Of a DNA stretch of 36,504 bases, positions 24,061 through 31,481 are shown one piece after another. Each line of letters opens with the position of its first letter. The stretch's first letter is position 1. The notes beneath the pieces are model-generated. The model worked only from the letters and a program-made list of their open reading frames with translations, ran no database searches and was not told the DNA's origin. Origin of the DNA: Clostridia bacterium. Its GTDB lineage: Bacteria > Bacillota > Clostridia > Christensenellales > Aristaeellaceae. The position numbers and the translations under genes are program-made. Location of the stretch: assembly GCA_009784985.1 (NCBI GenBank), contig WQXF01000014.1, forward strand, positions 1 to 36,504, in the 5' to 3' direction.

Positions 24061-25329
24061 ATGTTGGATATCAAGCGCATTCGCCAAAATCCCCAGGAGC
24101 TGGCCGACGCCATGGCCCGCCGCCACAAACAAGTAGATGTGCCCGGCTTTTTAAAGCTGGACGAGGAGCGGCGCGAGCTGCTGGCCCAGGTGGAGCAGCT
24201 TAAGAACCAACGCAACGAAGAGAGCAAACGTGTGGCTATCATGAAGCGGGCCGGGGAAGACGCCCAGCCGGTGATGGAACAGATGCGGGCGGTGGGGGAG
24301 CGTATCGCCGAGCTGGACGCCCAGGTTGGCCGCATCGACGGGCAGCTGGACGCCCTGCTGCTCACCGTGCCCAACATTCCCCTGCCCGAGGTGCCTGCGG
24401 GGGAGGATGAGCACAGCAACGCCGAGCAGCGCCGCTGGGGTCACCCAAGGCAGTTTGACTGGGAGCCCAAGCCCCACTGGGATATCGGCGCTGAATTGGG
24501 CATTCTGGATTTTGAGACCGCCGCCAAAGTAACCGGCGCGCGCTTTACCTTTAACAAGGGGCTGGGCGCGCGGCTGGAGCGGGCGGTGATCAACTTTTTT
24601 ATGGATACCCATGCCGGGCGGGGTTATCAAGAGGTGCTGCCTCCCTATATCGTAAACCGGGCGGCCATGGTGGGCACCGGCCAGTTGCCCAAGTTCGAGG
24701 AAGATATGTTCCGCGCCGCGCCCACGGATTACTTTTTGATCCCCACTGCCGAGGTGCCGGTGACCAATATGTATCGGGATATGATCATAGAGGGCAACAC
24801 GCTGCCCATCCGCCATGTTGCGTACAGCATGTGCTTCCGGGCCGAAGCTGGATCGGCGGGGCGGGATACCCGGGGGCTCATCCGCCAGCACCAGTTCAAC
24901 AAGGTGGAATTGGTGAAGGTAACAAGGCCCGAACAAAGCGCCCAGGAGCTGGAGGCCATGACCCTGGATGCCGAGCATGTGCTGCAACTGCTGGGGCTGC
25001 CCCATCGTACGGTGCTGCTGTGCGGGGGCGATATGGGCTTCAGCGCCGCAAAAACCTATGACCTGGAGGTGTGGATGCCCAGCTACGACCGGTATCTGGA
25101 GATATCGAGCTGCTCGAACTGCGCGGATTTCCAGGCCCGGCGCGCGGGCATTCGTTATCGGGCCAACCCGAAAGAAAAACCGCAATTTGCCCATACCCTT
25201 AACGGTTCGGGGGTGGCGGTGGGCCGCACCGTGGCGGCGATTTTAGAGAATTATCAGAACGAGGACGGCAGCGTAACCGTGCCCGAGGTATTGCGGCCTT
25301 ATATGGGCGGGGTGGAGTGTATTAAATAG
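24061..25329 (+). CDS. serS: Serine--tRNA ligase
   Basis: This enzyme charges tRNA-Ser with serine in the cytoplasm. The 422-residue protein has the N-terminal long antiparallel coiled-coil arm (residues about 25-100, rich in Glu/Arg/Gln) that grips the tRNA. The class II catalytic core includes the motif 2 loop [27 protein letters not shown], the [15 protein letters not shown] stretch, and motif 3 [20 protein letters not shown]. The start is ATG 24061, seven bases after AAGGAGG. Control is by the T-box leader directly upstream. The gene ends 58 bases before the promoter of a small RNA. Confidence 0.98.
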   Translation: MLDIKRIRQNPQELADAMARRHKQVDVPGFLKLDEERRELLAQVEQLKNQRNEESKRVAIMKRAGEDAQPVMEQMRAVGERIAELDAQVGRIDGQLDALLLTVPNIPLPEVPAGEDEHSNAEQRRWGHPRQFDWEPKPHWDIGAELGILDFETAAKVTGARFTFNKGLGARLERAVINFFMDTHAGRGYQEVLPPYIVNRAAMVGTGQLPKFEEDMFRAAPTDYFLIPTAEVPVTNMYRDMIIEGNTLPIRHVAYSMCFRAEAGSAGRDTRGLIRQHQFNKVELVKVTRPEQSAQELEAMTLDAEHVLQLLGLPHRTVLLCGGDMGFSAAKTYDLEVWMPSYDRYLEISSCSNCADFQARRAGIRYRANPKEKPQFAHTLNGSGVAVGRTVAAILENYQNEDGSVTVPEVLRPYMGGVECIK

Positions 25330-25352
25330 CATAAAGGGATCGCCTTAGAAGT

Positions 25353-25377
25353 GGGTTAGCGAAAAGGGTTAGCGAAA
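25353..25377 (+). repeat. Two 12-base direct repeats before the small RNA promoter
   Basis: GGGTTAGCGAAA at 25353-25364 is repeated exactly at 25366-25377, spaced one base apart and just 11 bases before the -35 box at 25388. The position suggests a tandem binding site for a regulator or an upstream element, but no protein is identified. Confidence 0.6.
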
Positions 25378-25387
25378 CGAAATTTTG

Positions 25388-25417
25388 TTGACACGCTCTA
25401 ACATGTCGCGGTATAAT
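25388..25417 (+). promoter_or_regulatory. Consensus promoter of the small RNA
   Basis: TTGACA (25388-25393), an 18-base spacer and TATAAT (25412-25417). Both hexamers are perfect matches, although no plus-strand ORF follows. Confidence 0.9.
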
Positions 25418-25423
25418 TGGGAT

Positions 25424-25503
25424 GGATCAGGCGGATGGGCCTTTGCTTAGAGTGGCCCTAGGCTAGACACGGTTACGATGGCCTAACATCGTAGCCGTTT
25501 TTC
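25424..25503 (+). ncRNA. Predicted small RNA of about 80 nt, possible antitoxin
   Basis: It runs from the predicted start near 25424 to a strong terminator. The terminator stem is ACGGTTACGATG (25469-25480) with CATCGTAGCCGT (25487-25498), 12 bp with one G-U pair, followed by TTTTT. The wobble pairs only on the plus strand, which fixes the direction. It contains no reasonable ORF. The 3' half is complementary to the second half of the 31-codon ORF on the other strand. The 5' part includes GGCGGATGGGC (25430-25440), whose reverse complement occurs at 25611-25621. The RNA would be transcribed into the convergent mRNA. The expression and function are inferred. Confidence 0.7.
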
Positions 25504-25558
25504 GAATCTCAGAGATCAATCGCGCGATAGCGTTAATCAAATGGATAAGGTCTCGCAT
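25463..25558 (-). CDS. Predicted 31-residue amphipathic peptide, type I toxin candidate
   Basis: The ORF starts at ATG 25558, six bases after AAAGGAGGTGA (25565-25575), an eleven-base match to the 16S 3' end and one of the best ribosome-binding sites in the window. The peptide begins MRDLIHLINAIARLISEIRK, an amphipathic helix with leucines and isoleucines at every third or fourth place, and ends in a basic tail (KTATMLGHRNRV). It has no enzyme motif. The MRDL start recalls small type I toxins of the Fst kind, but the likeness is weak. A possible promoter is TTGGAT-19-TATTAT (minus strand, -10 at 25652-25657), which would give an 87-base 5' leader. The 3' half overlaps the plus-strand small RNA. 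Confidence 0.6.
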   Translation of the reverse strand: MRDLIHLINAIARLISEIRKTATMLGHRNRV

Positions 25559-25688
25559 CAAGCCTCACCTCCTTTCTTCCCCGCTAATAAGTAGGAATAA
25601 AGTTGGTTAAGCCCATCCGCCGGTAGCCTTGCGACTGACTACCCAGATAGAATAATACAAAATTCGACAGAAGTAAATCCAATTTTTT

Positions 25689-25717
25689 TTGTGCTTCACA
25701 GCCAAAACGTGTATAAT
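25689..25717 (+). promoter_or_regulatory. Promoter of the HAD-MORN operon
   Basis: TTGTGC (25689-25694), a 17-base spacer and TATAAT (25712-25717). The start of transcription near 25724 is 39 bases before the chosen start codon. Confidence 0.8.
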
Positions 25718-25762
25718 ATAGCACACAGGAAAAAACAGAACCGATGTTTGGAGTTAAAGGCA

Positions 25763-26515
25763 ATGAAAAACACAAGCATATCCAATCAACCCGAAACACA
25801 AAGCGGCGAATGGACAGGGGTAACGCTGCCTCCCCAGGGTGGCGTAGCCATGTGGCAGGAGGGGCTGCATTCTCACAGCCTGCTGCCCCTGATCATATTT
25901 GATCTGGATGGCACGCTGCTGGACAGCTACGAGATGGCCCTGGTGGCTCACACGCGGGTGATCGAGGCTATGGGTTTGCCGACAGCTACGCCCGCCCTGC
26001 TGGAAGCGCTCAACGGCCCCACCCTGGAACAGGCCTGCGCTCTCCTTGGCCTGCCTTCCGAGCGTGCGGGTGAGCTGGAGGCCGTTTTATCCCAAATCGA
26101 GGCAGAGCAGGTGCCCGTGATGGCGCGGACATTCCCCGGTGTGCCCGAAATGCTGGCGGCCCTGCAAAGCGAGGCCACGCTGTGTTTGCTCACCAACAGC
26201 CTTCCCGCATATCTGGAGATGGCGTGCGAGGCCACCGGCATCGGCAAATTCTTTGCCGAGCGTGCGGCCTCGGAAACCGGGGTGCCAAAGGCCCAACGGA
26301 TCCGGCAGTGGATGGAAGCCCGTGGCCTGCCCCGCACCCTGGTGGTGGGCGACCGCTCCACCGACATATCCGCCGGGCGGGAGGCCGGGGCCTGGACGCT
26401 GGCCGTAACCTTTGGCTGCGGCGAGGCTGATCAATTGACCCATGCCGACGCCACGGCTTCCACCGTGGCCGAGATGTGGCGGCACTGTGAGCGGTTTTGT
26501 AAGGGGGAAGATTAA
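25763..26515 (+). CDS. HAD-superfamily hydrolase (phosphoglycolate-phosphatase-like)
   Basis: A 250-residue cytoplasmic phosphatase of the HAD superfamily. Motif I is FDLDGTLLDS (both aspartates present), motif II LLTNS, motif III Lys in GVPKAQRI, and motif IV VVGDRSTDISAGREAG. The alpha-helical cap between motifs I and II places it among subfamily I (Gph/PgmB-like) enzymes. The substrate is not determined. The N-terminal 40 residues before motif I are longer than usual. The start chosen is ATG 25763, close to the promoter; ATG 25850 (MWQEG) is a possible alternative. The stop is immediately followed by the ATG of the MORN protein. Confidence 0.88.
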   Translation: MKNTSISNQPETQSGEWTGVTLPPQGGVAMWQEGLHSHSLLPLIIFDLDGTLLDSYEMALVAHTRVIEAMGLPTATPALLEALNGPTLEQACALLGLPSERAGELEAVLSQIEAEQVPVMARTFPGVPEMLAALQSEATLCLLTNSLPAYLEMACEATGIGKFFAERAASETGVPKAQRIRQWMEARGLPRTLVVGDRSTDISAGREAGAWTLAVTFGCGEADQLTHADATASTVAEMWRHCERFCKGED

Positions 26516-27127
26516 ATGCCAAAATTTCAAATCAAAGTACAAATCTTTTTGATATTGCTCTTGGCCACTCTGCTTTTGCCTTGCGGTGTCCTTGCCGAAA
26601 GGGATATGGAACCCGGCGAGCACACCTGGTCTAGCGGTTCCCGCTATGTCGGCGACTTTGTGGACGGCAAAAGAGCGGGCAGAGGCATGCTTACCTGGCT
26701 CAACGGCGACCGCTACATCGGTGAATTCGCGGACGGTATGATGACGGGCAAGGGCATCTACCTATGGGCAATCGGCGATTGTTATATCGGCGATTTTGTT
26801 GACGACACCAGGACGGGCAGGGGTGTGTACAGATGGGGCAACGGCGATTGTTATATTGGCGAGTTTATTGACGACGCTATGGACACCGGCAAAGGCGCTT
26901 ACCTATGGGCTGATGGCGACCGTTATGCTGGGGATTTTGTGAGCGGCAGGCGTACAGGCAAGGGTGTGTATTATTGGGCCAGCGGCGACCGTTACGCCGG
27001 AGGTTTTGTGAACAACAAGATGGAGGGTATGGGCGTATACACCTGGGCCAACGGCGACCGCTACGCCGGGGATTTTGTGGACGATAAGATGACGGGCAGG
27101 GGAGAGTTGATTAGCGTAAATGACTAA
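26516..27127 (+). CDS. Secreted MORN-repeat protein
   Basis: A 203-residue protein with a signal sequence (residues 1-27, IFLILLLATLLLP, likely cut after VLA) followed by seven MORN repeats of 23-24 residues. Each has the form YxGxFxxxxxxGxGxYxWxxGDR; the last is partial. Repeats are also evident at the DNA level, so the array may change in number by recombination. MORN repeats form an elongated beta-sheet and mediate protein or membrane binding; no enzyme domain is present. The ATG follows the HAD stop with no gap (TAAATG), and AAGGGGGAAG lies just upstream, so the two genes are coupled. The function is unknown. Confidence 0.88.
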   Translation: MPKFQIKVQIFLILLLATLLLPCGVLAERDMEPGEHTWSSGSRYVGDFVDGKRAGRGMLTWLNGDRYIGEFADGMMTGKGIYLWAIGDCYIGDFVDDTRTGRGVYRWGNGDCYIGEFIDDAMDTGKGAYLWADGDRYAGDFVSGRRTGKGVYYWASGDRYAGGFVNNKMEGMGVYTWANGDRYAGDFVDDKMTGRGELISVND

Positions 27128-27151
27128 CGGGGAAATCTAAAGAACAAATGT

Positions 27152-27201
27152 TTGCGTTTCTCCCCGTGCTATGCTATACTGTTTGCATTAGATGCAAACA
27201 G
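27152..27201 (+). promoter_or_regulatory. Promoter with a palindromic operator for the radical-SAM gene
   Basis: TTGCGT (27152-27157), a 17-base spacer and TATACT (27175-27180). Directly overlapping the end of the -10 box and the start site is a perfect palindrome: CTGTTTGCAT (27179-27188), three bases TAG, then ATGCAAACAG (27192-27201). A repressor bound there would block transcription. The motif does not match the Gram-positive LexA box I know (CGAACxxxxGTTC), and the regulator is not identified. Confidence 0.7.
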
Positions 27202-27214
27202 TGGGGTGAACAAC

Positions 27215-28576
27215 TTGGAGCTGATGGACAAGCTTCGTATATTAACCGGTGCGGCCAAGTACGATGTGGCCTGCACCTCCAGCGGTGTAGACCGCAAGGG
27301 CATACCCGGCGCGTTGGGCAACTCGGTGGCAGCGGGCATTTGCCATAGCTTTGCAGCCGACGGGCGCTGCATCTCCCTGCTTAAGATACTGATGAGCAAC
27401 GCGTGCATCCACGATTGTAAGTATTGCGCGTGCCGCAGCTCTTCCAATACCGAGCGCGCCACCCTGACCCCCGAGGAGTTGGCCGACCTTACCATCTCTT
27501 TTTACCGCCGGAACTACATTGAGGGGCTGTTTTTATCCTCGGGTGTGGTGGGTTCGGCGGATATCACCACCGAGCTTATGATCCGGGCCATTGCCCGCCT
27601 GCGGGAGGTGCATGGCTTTCGGGGGTATATCCATGCCAAGGGTATACCGGGGGCCGCACCGGCGCTGGTGGAGCGGCTGGGTAGGCTGGTGGATCGCATT
27701 AGCATCAACATCGAGTTGCCGTCGGAATCCTCATTGTCCGCCCTGGCGCCGGGAAAAAACAAGGCCGGTATCCTGGCGCCCATGGGGCAAATCGCGGGTA
27801 TGCTGGAGCAGCGCCGCCAGGAGCTGGCGGTCTACCGCCATGTGCGCCCCTTTGCCCCAGGCGGGCAGGCAACCCAAATGATCGTTGGCGCCTCGCCGGA
27901 GACGGATCTGCATATTTTGCGGCTTTCCCAGGGGCTGTATAAGCGCTATCGCTTGCGCAGGGTGTTTTATTCGGCCTATGTGCCCGTAGGGGACTCCCGT
28001 TTTTTGCCTGAGGTGGCCGCGCCGCTCTTGCGAGAGCACCGGCTGTATCAGGCCGACTTTTTGCTGCGGCAATACGGCTTTGACGCCACCGAATTGCTGG
28101 ATCCCGATGCGCCCTGGCTGGATGCCCGGCTGGATCCCAAATGCCTGTGGGCTTTGCGAAATCCCCAAATTTTTCCAATGGAAGTGCAGCGCGCTGATTA
28201 TTTGCAACTGTTGCGGGTGCCCGGCGTGGGCCCCATAAGCGCTCAGCGCATCGTGGAGGCGCGCCGTACTACGCCGCTCTGTTTTGACGCACTCAAAAAG
28301 CTGGGCGTGGTGCTCAAGCGGGCCCAGTATTTCCTTACCTGCCAGGGCAAGGCCATGCCCGGTCTGCGCCTGAGCCAGGAGAACGTGTACCGTTGTTTAG
28401 CCAAGGATTGCCGGGTAGCCCCATCGGTGTTTGGCAATCGGATGATGCAACAGGTTTCCATGTCGGATTTGGTTCAGGATTTTCGTTTGGATGCGGCGCT
28501 GCCGCCCCTGTCACTGCTCGCCACCCAGCCGATTCCTTCCGAACCGGCGGGCGAATTCGCCCGGGGTGGCGCATGA
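27215..28576 (+). CDS. Putative DNA modification/repair radical SAM protein (TIGR03916 family)
   Basis: A 453-residue protein. The radical-SAM cluster motif is CIHDCKYC (CxxxCxxC) at about residue 67-74. It is followed by a TIM-barrel-like core and, near 340-360, a helix-hairpin-helix (LLRVPGVGPISAQRIVEARR), which implies DNA binding. This combination and the AAKYDVACTSSGVDRKG start are characteristic of the family annotated as putative DNA modification/repair radical SAM, usually next to a TIGR03915/DUF4130 partner, as here. The start is TTG 27215 (read as MELMDKLRIL), five bases after GGGGTGA. The stop overlaps the next start (ATGA). Its reaction is not established. Confidence 0.9.
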   Translation: MELMDKLRILTGAAKYDVACTSSGVDRKGIPGALGNSVAAGICHSFAADGRCISLLKILMSNACIHDCKYCACRSSSNTERATLTPEELADLTISFYRRNYIEGLFLSSGVVGSADITTELMIRAIARLREVHGFRGYIHAKGIPGAAPALVERLGRLVDRISINIELPSESSLSALAPGKNKAGILAPMGQIAGMLEQRRQELAVYRHVRPFAPGGQATQMIVGASPETDLHILRLSQGLYKRYRLRRVFYSAYVPVGDSRFLPEVAAPLLREHRLYQADFLLRQYGFDATELLDPDAPWLDARLDPKCLWALRNPQIFPMEVQRADYLQLLRVPGVGPISAQRIVEARRTTPLCFDALKKLGVVLKRAQYFLTCQGKAMPGLRLSQENVYRCLAKDCRVAPSVFGNRMMQQVSMSDLVQDFRLDAALPPLSLLATQPIPSEPAGEFARGGA

Positions 28577-29370
28577 GCGCGGGCATATCTTATCGGTACG
28601 ACGGCAGCCTGGACGGCCTGCTCTGTTGCATTTTTGAGGCCTACGAGCGCAAGGAGGAGCCCCTATCCATCGTAGCCGGACACGCTGTACAACTGGCCCT
28701 GGACGCCCATGTACGGGATATCGCTACCGACCCGGAGCGCGCGTCCCGTGTACAAAAGGGCATATTGGCACGCATCGGCCCCGAGGCTTTCGCCTGTGTG
28801 CAGCAAGCCGCGCTGAGCGCCGACCCGCGAGCGGCCCAAATCACCCTGGCTTACGTAAAACTGGGCTTTTCTGTGGGGCCGCGCATTGATCAGCGATTGG
28901 CCGATCCTGCTGTCTATACAATGAACAAACTGTTGCGTCAGGTGACCTGGGAGGCCCATCGCTACATTCAATTCCTACGTTTTAATGAGTTGGAAGGCGG
29001 CATGTACTTTGCCGAGATGGAGCCGGAGCACGACGTGCTGGTGCTGGTGATGCCTCATTTTGCTGATCGTTTTGGCCAGCAGCCCTTTATCATCCATGAT
29101 CGGACGCGGCGCTTGGCCGGTGTGTGGGATATGCGGGCATGGACGCTGGTCTCTTCCGAAACCATGCGCCTGCCTCCGCCTACCGCGGATGAGGCGCGGT
29201 ATCAGGCGCTATGGCGTATGTTTTACAAGAGCATCGCCATCAAGCAGCGGATCAATCCCAATCTGCGCCGCCAGTTTATGCCAAAAAAGTTTTGGCGTTA
29301 TATCACCGAGATGCAGCCGGAGCTGCCTGGTAAATCCGATATACTGCGGCTTCCTGCAAAACAACCGTAG
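28573..29370 (+). CDS. TIGR03915/DUF4130-family protein, partner of the radical SAM protein
   Basis: A 265-residue protein of the TIGR03915 family, which occurs almost only beside TIGR03916 radical SAM genes. It carries YDGSLDGLLCCIFEAYERKEEPLSIV at the N-terminus, a central MNKLLRQVTWEAHRYIQFLRF stretch, ...MPHFADRFGQQPFIIHDRTRRLAGVWD and, near the C-terminus, WRMFYKSIAIKQRINPNLRRQFMPKKFWRYITEM. Families of this type are related to uracil-DNA-glycosylase-linked proteins. The ATG overlaps the radical-SAM stop by four bases, so the pair is co-translated and probably acts together on nucleic acid. The molecular role is unknown. A hairpin with CCCCTACA follows at 29376. Confidence 0.9.
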   Translation: MSAGISYRYDGSLDGLLCCIFEAYERKEEPLSIVAGHAVQLALDAHVRDIATDPERASRVQKGILARIGPEAFACVQQAALSADPRAAQITLAYVKLGFSVGPRIDQRLADPAVYTMNKLLRQVTWEAHRYIQFLRFNELEGGMYFAEMEPEHDVLVLVMPHFADRFGQQPFIIHDRTRRLAGVWDMRAWTLVSSETMRLPPPTADEARYQALWRMFYKSIAIKQRINPNLRRQFMPKKFWRYITEMQPELPGKSDILRLPAKQP

Positions 29371-29375
29371 GCAAA

Positions 29376-29402
29376 GGGCGGCCACACAGGGCCGCCCCTA
29401 CA
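29376..29402. repeat. Short hairpin repeat between convergent genes
   Basis: A perfect 8-bp stem (GGGCGGCC at 29376-29383, GGCCGCCC at 29390-29397) with a six-base loop, then CCTACA. Its CCCCTACA end matches the ends of the family A repeats, so it may be a distant member. It lies between the convergent DUF4130 and Fur genes and may terminate one of them, although a T run is absent. Confidence 0.6.
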
Positions 29403-29408
29403 AAATTC

Positions 29409-29804
29409 TTATCTTGATTTGCAATCCCGGCACAGACCCACAAAATCCAGATGGTGCTCCCTGATTTCAAATCCATCCATATTTGTGAGTTGGTTTGTGA
29501 GCTGATTGCAAAGATCGGGAAAATAGGTGTTTACATCAAAAACCCGGTGGCATTTTTCGCATAAGAAGTGGTAATGCTGGTGGCAGTTATGGTCGTAATG
29601 AGTGGCGCCACCCAAATTGCCGATGTTCATGAGCTCACCGGATTCCGCCATCTGCCCTAGATTCCTGTACACGGTGGCCTTGCTGATGGAGGGATGCTTT
29701 GCCACAACATGGTCATATACCTGCTCGGCTGTTGCGTGTATGTTAAGCTCCCGTACCCCGTTCAGGATCAACTGCCGCTGAATGGTGTTCCTTTTGGCCT
29801 TCAC
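29409..29804 (-). CDS. Fur-family transcriptional regulator, PerR-like
   Basis: A 131-residue DNA-binding regulator. The winged helix (LNIHATAEQVYDHVV..., SISKATVYRNLGQMAESGEL) precedes a dimerisation domain with the metal-site HYDHNCHQHYHFLC stretch and two structural zinc pairs, CEKC and CRDC at the C-terminus. The short length, both CxxC pairs and its position behind rubrerythrin point to peroxide sensing (PerR). The start is GTG 29804, only four bases after the rubrerythrin stop and with no ribosome-binding site, so it is probably translated by re-initiation. It likely represses its own operon through the Fur-like box at 30384-30398. Fur or Zur function is not excluded. Confidence 0.9.
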   Translation of the reverse strand: MKAKRNTIQRQLILNGVRELNIHATAEQVYDHVVAKHPSISKATVYRNLGQMAESGELMNIGNLGGATHYDHNCHQHYHFLCEKCHRVFDVNTYFPDLCNQLTNQLTNMDGFEIREHHLDFVGLCRDCKSR

Positions 29805-29808
29805 TGTG

Positions 29809-30351
29809 TTAAAAATACCGTGTCAGCAAGCCTTGAAACGCCATGCCATGCCGCGCTTCGTCTTTGCACATTTCATGCACGGTATCGTGGATGGCATCCA
29901 GGTTGAGTTGTTTTGCTTTTGTGGCCAGGTCTTTTTTGCCCTGGGTTGCGCCGTGCTCCGCCGTCACCCGCATTTCAAGGTTCTTTTTGGTGGACACATC
30001 CACAACTTCGCCCAGCAGTTCCGCAAATTTGGCCGCGTGCTCGGCTTCTTCAAAGGCGATTCTTTTATAGGCTTCGGCAACTTCGGGATAACCTTCCCTG
30101 TCCGCTTGGCGGCTCATGGCAAGATACATGCCAACCTCTGTGCACTCACCCATAAAGTTTTGGCGCAGCCCTTCGATGATGTCGGGATCAACATCCTTTG
30201 CGACGCCGATACGGTGCTCATCGGCAAACACAAGGCCTGTGTCGGATAAGCCGCTAAACTTCGCGGCGGGCGCATTGCATAGGGGGCATTTTTCGGGAGC
30301 GCTCGCTCCCTCGTGGACGTAACCACAGATGGTGCATACAAACTTGTTCAT
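29809..30351 (-). CDS. Reverse rubrerythrin (N-terminal rubredoxin domain)
   Basis: A 180-residue, oxygen/peroxide-stress protein of anaerobes. Its rubredoxin-like iron site is at the N-terminus ([20 protein letters not shown], residues 5-24), and a four-helix di-iron domain follows ([54 protein letters not shown]), with ExxH ligands visible in the second and last helix. The order rubredoxin-then-diiron is that of reverse rubrerythrins, which reduce hydrogen peroxide and oxygen with NADH. The start is ATG 30351 after AAGGAGG. It is the first gene of an operon with the PerR-like regulator and has a strong promoter overlapped by a Fur-type box. Confidence 0.94.
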   Translation of the reverse strand: MNKFVCTICGYVHEGASAPEKCPLCNAPAAKFSGLSDTGLVFADEHRIGVAKDVDPDIIEGLRQNFMGECTEVGMYLAMSRQADREGYPEVAEAYKRIAFEEAEHAAKFAELLGEVVDVSTKKNLEMRVTAEHGATQGKKDLATKAKQLNLDAIHDTVHEMCKDEARHGMAFQGLLTRYF

Positions 30352-30383
30352 GATGATCCTCCTTTTTAATAAGCATCCACTTT

Positions 30384-30423
30384 TGATATTAATTATCATA
30401 AAGGATAAAATCCTGTTTGTCAA
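30384..30423 (-). promoter_or_regulatory. Promoter and Fur/PerR-type operator of the rubrerythrin operon
   Basis: On the minus strand TTGACA (complement of 30418-30423), a 17-base spacer and TATGAT (complement of 30395-30400). The -10 box overlaps TGATAATTAATATCA (complement of 30384-30398). This is a 7-1-7 inverted repeat whose first half is the Fur-family half-site TGATAAT and whose second half differs at two positions. The setting fits autoregulation by the PerR-like protein encoded in the operon. Confidence 0.75.
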
Positions 30424-30512
30424 TAGGGAAAGCAAATTTTTTTGCAGCAACTCTCCCCATCCTCCCGCATAAGCATATGCGTGTCCGAAAAGGCATGGGG
30501 GAGGATGAAGTG

Positions 30513-31481
30513 ATGCAAGCGCAGTTGCGGGAGGCTTGGGCGGGGCGGCGGGTGGCCCTTTGTGGAGTGGATAAAGGGCTGGTACGCTGGACAAGGGTGC
30601 TGCTTGATGGGCTAAACGCCGATGTGTACGCGCCGGAAAGTGGGCTGAGCGGCTGGAGTGGCGGCGCTTTAAAGGAAATGTTCTCCAGGCAGAAGGGCGA
30701 GGTGTGGATTTGCACCGGCCTGCCCCGGGCGCACACCCTGGTGATGGCCCGTGAGGTATTGGCCCTGCTTTCGGACAGCCTGGCCACGGCCCGGGCATAT
30801 GGGTTGCGGTGTGTGCTGCTGATGCTGGACGATGGCGCCTACCGTGGCGGCGACGCCCCCTGGGGCTGTCGGGAAAACGATCCCCTGGGCGGGCGGGGCG
30901 TCGACGGTTTTTCCCAGAGCTGCATGCGACTGCTGGCCGAGGGGTTTCGCGCGGGGCACTGGGGTGAGCCGCTATCCGTGGTGATCGCCCATTATGGCGG
31001 AAGCGCGCTCACTTTCGGGGGACCGGCCCAAGTTTGGCTGGATGCGCTGGCCCGTGGCGAAACGCCCCTGCTTCCGGAGCAAACGATGCCTTTCCAGCAT
31101 CCCCTGGAAGTGATCGGCGGCGGGTTGCTGGCCGCTAGCCGTGCCCTTGCGCTGCCCTTGCATAGGGGCGATACCTGGAACTTTGGCGCGCCTCCCCAAA
31201 GCTGGCTCTCTCCGCGGTTGGCTTTGCAGGCTTTGGCTGAGGCTGCGGGTTTGCCTTCCCGCGAAGTACCCTCCCATGGTTCTGGACTCACCCTGCTTCC
31301 ACTGCGGCTGGACAGCGAAAAAGCGCGCCGCCATCTGGGCTGGCGCGCCGTATATGATGCCGAGGATGCCCTGCGTTTGTTGGCTGCCTGGCACACCCAT
31401 GCACAGGCCCACGACCCAGATGCGGCTTATGCCATGCAAACCGATGCCTACTTGCTGGAGCTTGGCAGGCCACAATCTTGA
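30513..31481 (+). CDS. CDP-glucose 4,6-dehydratase-like protein without catalytic residues
   Basis: A 322-residue protein whose C-terminal 200 residues follow CDP-glucose 4,6-dehydratase (RfbG) step by step: YRENDPxGG (here CRENDPLGG), RPWQHVLEPLSGYLL (here [15 protein letters not shown]), WNFG, and [15 protein letters not shown] plus a final AAWHTHAQ segment. But the N-terminal NAD loop has only one of its glycines ([11 protein letters not shown] instead of VTGHTGFKGSW). The TSDK strand reads MLDDGAY, and the YxxxK pair is Phe133 and Cys137. Cofactor binding and dehydration are not expected. The start chosen is ATG 30513 after GGGGGAGG. The ORF is otherwise intact, so it is likely a used protein and not decay. 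It is divergent from rubrerythrin. Confidence 0.72.
   Translation: MQAQLREAWAGRRVALCGVDKGLVRWTRVLLDGLNADVYAPESGLSGWSGGALKEMFSRQKGEVWICTGLPRAHTLVMAREVLALLSDSLATARAYGLRCVLLMLDDGAYRGGDAPWGCRENDPLGGRGVDGFSQSCMRLLAEGFRAGHWGEPLSVVIAHYGGSALTFGGPAQVWLDALARGETPLLPEQTMPFQHPLEVIGGGLLAASRALALPLHRGDTWNFGAPPQSWLSPRLALQALAEAAGLPSREVPSHGSGLTLLPLRLDSEKARRHLGWRAVYDAEDALRLLAAWHTHAQAHDPDAAYAMQTDAYLLELGRPQS

Noticed and set aside
24151..25194. 347-codon minus-strand frame opposite serS
   Set aside because: serS is certain on the plus strand with a T-box and ribosome-binding site; the antisense product has no recognisable domain.
25469..25502. Terminator hairpin considered as bidirectional
   Set aside because: On the minus strand it lies within the 31-codon ORF, has a C-A mismatch instead of a G-U pair and is not followed by a T run.
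26570..27115. Tandem DNA repeats in the MORN gene considered as a satellite or CRISPR-like array
   Set aside because: They are in frame, translated as MORN units and degenerate at third codon positions, as expected for a coding repeat.
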